The notes under the pieces are model-generated. The model was not told the origin of the DNA. It was given only the letters and a program-made list of their open reading frames with translations, and searched no databases. Both the position numbers and the translations under genes were made by a program. 5,815 nt of DNA, from contig CALAWM010000067.1 in the NCBI GenBank assembly GCA_937895315.1, positions 1 through 5,815 on the forward strand. Direction: 5' to 3'. Below, in pieces: positions 1 to 5,815 of the stretch. Within the stretch, counting starts at the first letter, position 1; every line of letters starts with the position of its first letter. The stretch is from an uncultured Caryophanales bacterium. Its GTDB lineage: Bacteria; Bacillota_I; Bacilli_A; RFN20; CAG-826.

Positions 1-683
1 GAAAAATTAAACTTGTGAAGAAGATGGGTTTTACGAATTTTAGTGTTGATTTAATTTATGGTTTGCCGGGTCAAGATCTTGATGAATTAACTAATGACAT
101 TAAGAATATATTAAAACTAAATCCGCCGCATATCTCGACTTATGATCTACAAATTGAAACAAATACGGTGGCTTTTATTAAGAAGTGGCCGAAGATTAGT
201 GATGAAGAAAGTCGCTTAATGTATGAAAAAGTTGTTGCTACCTTACGAAATAACGGCTATAAACGATATGAAGTAAGTAATTTTGCCCGAAAAAATCATG
301 AAAGTGTCCACAATAAACTTTATTGGCATAATCAAAACTATTACGCGATAGGGTTAGGGGCAAGTGGCTATATTAACGACAAACGCTATATGATAACGGG
401 TGGTCTTACTAAATACTTAAAAGGTGAACGGAAAATTGTTGAAGATATCATTACTAAAGATATGTTCATTGAAGAATATTTAATGCTAAATTTACGTTTA
501 GAAGATGGTTTTTCACTAAATGATTTTAAAAAGCGAACAGGGATTGATTTTCTAGAGAACTATCAATTACAAATTGCCTCATTGGTAGAAAAAGGACTAG
601 TTACTTATAATAAAACACATTTTCACGTCACCGATGAAGGGATGTTACTTCTTGATCGGGTCGTTTTAGATTTAATTTCCTAA
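1..683 (+). CDS. hemW: HemW-like radical SAM heme chaperone / coproporphyrinogen III oxidase-like protein, 3' part (5' end outside window)
   Basis: This is the C-terminal part of a HemW/HemN-family radical SAM protein. HemW is proposed to bind heme and deliver it to target proteins, and older annotations call it an oxygen-independent coproporphyrinogen III oxidase. The frame is open from the left edge (first full codon at 3), so the GTG at 15 and the ATG at 24 are internal. Visible family motifs are SVDLIYGLPGQ, PPHISTYDLQIE, YEVSNFA, HNKLYW and GLGASGYI, followed by the C-terminal winged-helix-like domain. About 227 residues are present; the family is usually about 375-380, so the CX3CX2C [4Fe-4S] motif is off-window. 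Position 4 of GASGY is Ser where many relatives have His. The gene ends with TAA, and no hairpin terminator follows it. In many Bacillota hemW lies directly before hrcA, which supports the call. The family is certain; heme chaperone rather than oxidase is inferred from family knowledge. Confidence -1.
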   Translation, partial: KIKLVKKMGFTNFSVDLIYGLPGQDLDELTNDIKNILKLNPPHISTYDLQIETNTVAFIKKWPKISDEESRLMYEKVVATLRNNGYKRYEVSNFARKNHESVHNKLYWHNQNYYAIGLGASGYINDKRYMITGGLTKYLKGERKIVEDIITKDMFIEEYLMLNLRLEDGFSLNDFKKRTGIDFLENYQLQIASLVEKGLVTYNKTHFHVTDEGMLLLDRVVLDLIS

Positions 684-688
684 ATTCC

Positions 689-717
689 TTTACACGCTAA
701 ATATCCCGCAGTATAAT
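689..717 (+). promoter_or_regulatory. Sigma-A-type promoter of the metal-efflux operon
   Basis: The -35 box is TTTACA at 689-694 (5 of 6 to consensus) and the -10 box is TATAAT at 712-717 (6 of 6), separated by exactly 17 bases. The transcription start should fall near 723-725, giving a leader of about 40 bases before the repressor gene. The promoter begins six bases after the hemW stop, so the repressor-ATPase pair has its own strong promoter and does not depend on hemW transcription. Confidence -1.
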
Positions 718-731
718 ATTACTATGAAAGC

Positions 732-747
732 ATGAGCAGATATTCAT
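732..747. promoter_or_regulatory. ArsR/SmtB-family operator (ATGA-N2-A / T-N2-TCAT inverted repeat)
   Basis: The sequence ATGAGCA-GA-TATTCAT has the core of the 12-2-12 operators known for SmtB, CzrA and related metal repressors: ATGA..A, a two-base centre, then T..TCAT. The full 12-2-12 footprint would be 727-752; symmetry outside the core is poor. A second ATGAA at 724-728 is also complementary to TTCAT at 743-747. The site lies just downstream of the predicted transcription start, where a bound repressor would block RNA polymerase. The adjacent gene encodes a member of this repressor family, so autoregulation is the natural inference. Confidence -1.
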
Positions 748-763
748 ATAAGGGGACACTACG

Positions 764-1051
764 ATGGAAATCAAAGAACAAACAATCATGAATCTCAAAG
801 ACTTTTTTAAAGTTCTTGGTGATGAAACAAGAGTAAGGATTATTTTACTATTGCGTAAAAACCCTCTTAACGTCAGTGAAATTGCCCGTCGTTTAAACAT
901 GGAACAAAGCGCGATCAGTCATCAACTGCGTGTCTTATACAGCCATCGGGTCGTCACCTACGTAAGAAGTGGTCAAGAACGGATTTATGAAATCGTTGAT
1001 AACCATATTTATGAAATTCTTGCCCAAGCCAAAGAACACATTGAGGAATAA
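764..1051 (+). CDS. ArsR/SmtB-family metal-sensing repressor, alpha-5 (SmtB/CzrA-type) site
   Basis: A 95-residue winged-helix repressor expected to bind operator DNA as a dimer and let go when it binds metal. An AAGGGGA ribosome-binding site (750-756) lies 7 bases before the ATG. The core LGDETRVRIILLL is at residues 18-30 and the recognition helix EQSAISHQLRVL at 47-58. The wing RSGQERIYEI is at 68-77. The last helix carries D79-x-H81 and H92-x2-E95, matching in spacing and identity the alpha-5 ligands of SmtB (Asp, His, His, Glu) and, except for the last residue, CzrA (His). There is no cysteine anywhere, so the CadC/ArsR-type alpha-3 or alpha-3N thiolate sites are absent, which argues against arsenic, lead or cadmium thiolate sensing. 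Zn(II), possibly Co(II) or Ni(II), is the likely signal. Only four bases separate it from the efflux ATPase, its presumed target. The family is very secure and the metal is inferred. Confidence -1.
   Translation: MEIKEQTIMNLKDFFKVLGDETRVRIILLLRKNPLNVSEIARRLNMEQSAISHQLRVLYSHRVVTYVRSGQERIYEIVDNHIYEILAQAKEHIEE
1043..1048 (+). promoter_or_regulatory. Ribosome-binding site that fixes the ATPase start
   Basis: GAGGAA inside the last codons of the repressor gene lies 7 bases before the ATG at 1056. It supports a start at 1056 over the longer in-frame GTG at 969, which would overlap the repressor by 83 bases and add a 29-residue tail with no family resemblance. The position also suggests translational coupling of the two genes. 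Confidence -1.
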
Positions 1052-1055
1052 CTAT

Positions 1056-3023
1056 ATGCACACTAAAAACACCAAAAAGCTTGATTGGCACAAAATTTCG
1101 TTAATTCTATATTTCATTGGTTTGATTCTATTTTTAATTGCCTTATTACCACTGATCCCAAGCGTTACTTTTATTAATGAAACAGCGGTGATGGTTTTAA
1201 ACTTAGTCGCCCTTGTTTTAGCCGGACACCACGTTGTAAGTGCGGGTTTAATAAGTACGGTAACCGATAGTATTAAACATCGCCGCTTTAAACCAAATAT
1301 CGACGTATTGATGGCCTTAGGTGCTGTCGGTGCGGTCATTATCGGTGACTACCGTGACGCCGCCTTATTAATCCTTATTTTCGCCGGCGCGCACTTTTTA
1401 GAAGATTACGCCGAAGCCAAAAGTAAGAAAGAAATTACCAATTTACTTAAGATTACTCCACAAAACGCTAGACTTTTAAATGAAGATGGCACAACGACAA
1501 TTGTGCCAGTAAACACCCTTAAAATCGGTGATTTAGTGATGGTTCTTAATGGTGATCAAGTGCCAACTGATGGACTTATTACTAAAGGAAGCGCCGCGAT
1601 TAATGAATCGATGATCACCGGTGAAAGTATGCCAAAAGAAAAAAGTGAAGGCGATGATGTCTTTGGCGGAAGTATTAACGGCAACAGTGTTTTTACGATG
1701 CAAGTTACGAAAAATAGTGATGAAACAGTCCTTGCTAAAATTCTTAAAGTCGTTAGTGAAACCCAAACTAACTTCACCAAAACCGCCACTTTTATTAAGA
1801 AATTTGAACCAATTTACGTTACAACAATCTTACTAATCGCCCCATTATTTTATTTATTAGGATATTACGTTTTAGGATGGACGGAAATTGTTCCCGGAAA
1901 CGGGATGAATCTTGCCTTTAACCGCATGATTATTCTCTTTATTGGTGCCTCACCATGTGCCCTTGCCGTAAGTGATATTCCTGCCACCTTAAGTGCCTTA
2001 AGTCTCTTAGCCAAACGTGGGGTCTTATTTAAAGGCGGCGCCCCTTTAAGTTTATTCGCGGATGTAAAAGCTGTTGCATTTGATAAAACCGGAACATTAA
2101 CCTATGGCAAACCAAAAGTTACAAACGTTATCTTTGTCGATAATCTTAGTGCTGAAGATAAAGAAGAAGCCTTAACGCTTTTAGTGAGTATGGAAAAACA
2201 AGCCAATCACCCGCTTGCCCACGCTTTAGTCGACCATTTTAGTGACGTAAAATCAATTGAAGTTGAAGTTGAGCATGCAATTGGCAGTGGTTTGAGTTCA
2301 CATCATAACAATCGCCATTATCATATTGGTAAACCAAGTTTATTTGTCCATAGTGAACGCTGTGATCAAACAATTGAACGTTTTGCCACTGAAGGAAAAA
2401 CGGTGGTCATCTTTGCCGTTGACCAAAAACCAATGATCGTTATCGCTTTACAAGATACGCCAAAAGAAAGCGCAATGGATGGTTTAAAATACTTTAATAA
2501 TCACGGCATTGCGACCGTTATGATTACGGGTGATAATAAACTTACGGCCGATGCGATTGGCGCAGAACTCGGTATTAGTAAAATATACGCTAATGTTTTA
2601 CCTGAAGAAAAACAAGATATCGTCAAGGAACTCAAAAAAGAATTCGGGTTAGTGGCGATGATTGGCGACGGAATCAATGATGCCCCCGCTTTAGTCGAAG
2701 CCACTTTAGGGATTGCAATGGGGGACGGGACTGATGTGGCAATTGACGTCGCTGATGGGGTTTTAGTAAATAATGATTTTGCTAAATTATCACTTACCCA
2801 CGCGGTTTCGCAAAAACTAAAACGAATTGTCGTGCAAAACATTGTCTTTGCAATGGGTGTTGTCTTATTCCTAATTATTATGAATTTCTTCTTTAGAATG
2901 CCAATGGGTCTTGCCGTGGCTGTTCATGAAGGAAGTACTATTCTTGTAATTTTAAATGGATTACGGCTCTTAAAGTTTAGTGAAAAACACGTTAAAATTG
3001 GGAAAACTTCACCTAATCGCTAA
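1056..3023 (+). CDS. P1B-4-type heavy-metal efflux P-type ATPase (Co/Fe/Zn-type)
   Basis: A 655-residue membrane pump that uses ATP to export a divalent transition metal. It has hydrophobic segments at about 14-35, 43-66, 82-117, 258-281, 288-312 and 598-640. Catalytic motifs in order are TGES (188-191, actuator domain), SPC (299-301, membrane), DKTGT (Asp343 is phosphorylated), HP (385-386, nucleotide domain), GDGIND (537-542) and HEGST (624-628, last membrane helix). SPC instead of CPC, together with HEG(G/S)T, marks subgroup P1B-4 (CoaT, CzcP, CtpD/CtpJ, PfeT and FrvA types), whose members export Co, Fe(II) or Zn. There is no N-terminal GMTCxxC metal-binding domain. Only two cysteines are present, C301 and one in SERCD of the nucleotide domain. 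A small His cluster (H416, H417, H421, H423) follows the GSG loop. It is probably cotranscribed with the repressor. Zn or Co is favoured by the regulator's ligand set, but the substrate is inferred. Confidence -1.
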   Translation: MHTKNTKKLDWHKISLILYFIGLILFLIALLPLIPSVTFINETAVMVLNLVALVLAGHHVVSAGLISTVTDSIKHRRFKPNIDVLMALGAVGAVIIGDYRDAALLILIFAGAHFLEDYAEAKSKKEITNLLKITPQNARLLNEDGTTTIVPVNTLKIGDLVMVLNGDQVPTDGLITKGSAAINESMITGESMPKEKSEGDDVFGGSINGNSVFTMQVTKNSDETVLAKILKVVSETQTNFTKTATFIKKFEPIYVTTILLIAPLFYLLGYYVLGWTEIVPGNGMNLAFNRMIILFIGASPCALAVSDIPATLSALSLLAKRGVLFKGGAPLSLFADVKAVAFDKTGTLTYGKPKVTNVIFVDNLSAEDKEEALTLLVSMEKQANHPLAHALVDHFSDVKSIEVEVEHAIGSGLSSHHNNRHYHIGKPSLFVHSERCDQTIERFATEGKTVVIFAVDQKPMIVIALQDTPKESAMDGLKYFNNHGIATVMITGDNKLTADAIGAELGISKIYANVLPEEKQDIVKELKKEFGLVAMIGDGINDAPALVEATLGIAMGDGTDVAIDVADGVLVNNDFAKLSLTHAVSQKLKRIVVQNIVFAMGVVLFLIIMNFFFRMPMGLAVAVHEGSTILVILNGLRLLKFSEKHVKIGKTSPNR

Positions 3024-3059
3024 ATTATCAAAACTTTACGTAGTAAATAAAAAATATTT

Positions 3060-3098
3060 AGAAAATTAGCACTTAATCATTGACAGTGCTATTTTTCT
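3060..3098 (+). terminator. Possible rho-independent terminator of the metal operon, sharing sequence with CIRCE 1
   Basis: Positions 3060-3073 pair with 3085-3098. The upper stem is TAGCACT/AGTGCTA (7 pairs), followed by one T-T mismatch and then six more pairs (AGAAAA with TTTTCT). The loop is 11 bases. The 3' arm contains the run TTTTT, so a transcript from the ATPase would make a stem ending in U residues, 36 bases after the ATPase stop. The stem is AT-rich and the loop is large, so termination may be partial. The same stem is explained by the CIRCE operator, so the terminator role is inference. Confidence -1.
3066..3092. promoter_or_regulatory. CIRCE element 1 (HrcA operator)
   Basis: TTAGCACTT, a 9-base spacer, then CAGTGCTAT. 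Compared with the CIRCE consensus TTAGCACTC-N9-GAGTGCTAA, the left arm matches 8 of 9 and the right arm 7 of 9. The spacer length is exactly right. It covers the -35 box of the hrcA promoter (3080-3085), so bound HrcA would block polymerase directly. HrcA itself is encoded just downstream, which makes the autoregulatory reading strong. Confidence -1.
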
Positions 3099-3107
3099 TA
3101 GTATAAT
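3080..3107 (+). promoter_or_regulatory. Sigma-A-type promoter of hrcA-grpE-dnaK
   Basis: The -35 box TTGACA at 3080-3085 and -10 box TATAAT at 3102-3107 are both 6 of 6 to consensus, with a 16-base spacer. The expected start of transcription is near 3113-3115. The promoter is flanked and overlapped by two HrcA operators. This fits a very strong promoter held down by repression and opened after heat or protein-folding stress. Confidence -1.
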
Positions 3108-3111
3108 TAAT

Positions 3112-3138
3112 TTAGCAATAAAAGTTAAAGAGTGCTAA
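3112..3138. promoter_or_regulatory. CIRCE element 2 (HrcA operator)
   Basis: TTAGCAATA, a 9-base spacer, then GAGTGCTAA. The right arm matches the CIRCE consensus 9 of 9 and the left arm 7 of 9. It begins at the predicted transcription start, the classical place for CIRCE, and its last base is the first base of the AGGAGG Shine-Dalgarno sequence. In RNA, TTAGCA and TGCTAA could pair over six bases next to the ribosome-binding site. Confidence -1.
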
Positions 3139-3143
3139 GGAGG
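3138..3143 (+). promoter_or_regulatory. Strong ribosome-binding site of hrcA, abutting CIRCE 2
   Basis: A full AGGAGG lies 5 bases before the ATG at 3149 and shares its first A with the right arm of CIRCE 2. It fixes the hrcA start. Operator and translation signal are fused, so an RNA hairpin at CIRCE 2 could also affect ribosome access. Confidence -1.
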
Positions 3144-3148
3144 AGTGT

Positions 3149-4154
3149 ATGCGATATCGAAGACGTGAATTAATCTTGAAGTATACGGTTGAGTTATTTA
3201 TTAAAACCGCCCAACCCGTTGGCTCCAAGGCTTTACTTGAAAACTATAACTTAAACTTTAGTAGCGCAACGATCAGAGCGGAAATGAACGCCCTTGAACA
3301 AGCGGGATTCTTAGAAAAACCGCATACAAGCGCGGGACGCGTACCTAGTAAAAAAGGATATGAGTTCTATGTCGCAAACTTAAGAGAACGGGTTGTAAGT
3401 GATAATATTCGTCACCACATTCAAACAATTGTCGAAGAAAAGACGAAGAGTGTGGAAGAAGTTATCAACCAAACTTGTGAAATCTTAAGCCAAATGACAA
3501 ATCTTGTTAGTGTTGCCCTCGGTCCAAATACAAGTGGGGAAGTACTTAAAAGTATGCACCTAGTTGCCCTAGATAAACACACTGCAACCGCGATCTTTGT
3601 CACGAATCAAGGATACGTCGAACATAAAACCTTCATTATTCCACCCAATAGTAGCATTGAGGAAATCGCCAAAGTCGTGCAAATCTTCAATGAGCGATTA
3701 ATTGGCACAAAGATTAGTGAAGTAAGTGCGAAGATGGAACTGTTAAGACCATTATTGAAAGAATATGTTGTCGAGCAAGAAGTACTCGTCAACGCCTTCA
3801 CTGAAGCCTTCATCCGTTACGCCCGTGACCGCCTGAGTTTATATGGTAAAGAAAGTCTACTCGAACAGCCTGAATTCATTAATGATAGTGAAAAGTTACG
3901 TAAACTCATTGCAATTCTTGATGACCCGCAAAAGTTACGTCAACTGATTGTCGGGAAAGAAGAGTTAAATATAAATATTGGTGATGCCGATGAAGACTTG
4001 AGTCTTATCAGTGCAAGTATTCAGTTACCAGGTGACCAAGTTGGGCAAATCGTCCTTGTTGGTCCGAAAAGAATGGATTACGATAACGTCTTAATGGCCT
4101 TAGAATACGTAACCGATGAATTAGAAAAATACTTTGAGATAGAAAGAGAGATTA

Positions 4155-4165
<11 letters not shown>
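3149..4165 (+). CDS. hrcA: Heat-inducible transcription repressor HrcA
   Basis: A 338-residue repressor of class I heat-shock genes that binds CIRCE; in Bacillus its activity depends on GroEL. The length agrees with the family (about 340). The N-terminal winged helix is clear: TAQPVGSKAL (20-29), SSATIRAEMNALEQAGFLEK (38-57, recognition helix and turn) and HTSAGRVPSKKGYEFYV (59-75). The middle GAF-like region contains LGPNTSGEVLKSMHLVALD. The C-terminal part includes ASIQLPGDQVGQIVLVGP and MDYDNVLMALEYVTDELEKY, typical of the family. It ends in TGA, within the start of grpE. Two CIRCE sites lie immediately upstream, so the gene should repress itself together with grpE and dnaK. If TGA coded Trp, the frame would run on past the usual family end, so TGA is read as a stop here. 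The call is secure. Confidence -1.

Positions 4166-5815
<1,650 letters not shown>

Noticed and set aside
15..26. GTG/ATG near the left edge as the true start of a short gene
   Set aside because: The frame is open to the window edge and the protein begins mid-way through HemW; these codons are internal.
697..900. Minus-strand open frames opposite the repressor, ATPase, hrcA and grpE (for example 697-900, 1052-1339, 2501-2842, 3607-3813)
   Set aside because: All lie opposite well-recognised genes, have no family features or ribosome sites that I can see, and look like shadows of the coding strand.
969..1055. Longer ATPase start at an in-frame GTG inside the repressor gene
   Set aside because: It would overlap the repressor by 83 bases, the added 29 residues do not resemble the family, and GAGGAA sits at the right distance for the ATG at 1056.
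3035..3047. Small inverted repeat TTTAC-GTA-GTAAA after the ATPase stop, as a terminator
   Set aside because: The stem is only five AT-rich pairs with a three-base loop and has no T-run on the plus strand.
684..3065. Transposon or genomic-island boundaries around the metal-efflux pair
   Set aside because: I found no transposase, terminal inverted repeats, target-site duplication or tRNA-type attachment site on either side.

Overview
The window is a compact, all-plus-strand stretch of a low-GC Gram-positive (Bacillota/Mycoplasmatota-type) chromosome. It holds the end of hemW, a two-gene metal-efflux unit, and the start of the hrcA-grpE-dnaK heat-shock operon. DnaK lacks the roughly 23-residue insertion that Gram-negative DnaK carries after about residue 70. 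HrcA ends at a TGA codon exactly where the family normally ends, so TGA is a stop here and the Mycoplasma/Spiroplasma code does not apply. An Acholeplasma/Izemoplasma/Haloplasma-like or Erysipelotrichia-like lineage would fit, but this is inference. No genus can be named from the sequence alone.

Region 1 (1-683) is the 3' part of hemW, without its iron-sulfur radical-SAM motif, which lies upstream of the window. Region 2 (684-3023) is a metal-responsive operon. A near-consensus sigma-A promoter at 689-717 is followed by an SmtB/CzrA-type operator at 732-747. Next comes a 95-residue, cysteine-free ArsR/SmtB repressor with a complete alpha-5 Zn-type ligand set (D79, H81, H92, E95). Four bases after its stop begins a 655-residue P1B-4-type metal-efflux ATPase with SPC and HEGST membrane motifs. 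A metal would release the repressor, which opens transcription of both the repressor and the exporter.

Region 3 (3024-3148) is a dense regulatory segment. It contains two CIRCE operators in tandem, each with 9-base arms and a 9-base spacer. The first overlaps the -35 box of a TTGACA/TATAAT promoter and is also the core of a long hairpin with a T-run that could end the ATPase transcript. The second starts at the predicted transcription start and runs into the hrcA ribosome-binding site.

Region 4 (3149-5815) carries hrcA, grpE (overlapping hrcA by 11 bases) and the first 349 codons of dnaK. HrcA represses its own operon through the CIRCE sites. GrpE is the nucleotide-exchange factor of DnaK.

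The order hemW-hrcA-grpE-dnaK is the common Gram-positive arrangement. The notable departure is the metal-efflux pair between hemW and hrcA. I see no wholly new system. The most unusual parts are the doubled CIRCE region with its possible terminator role, and the placement of the metal unit directly upstream of the chaperone operon.
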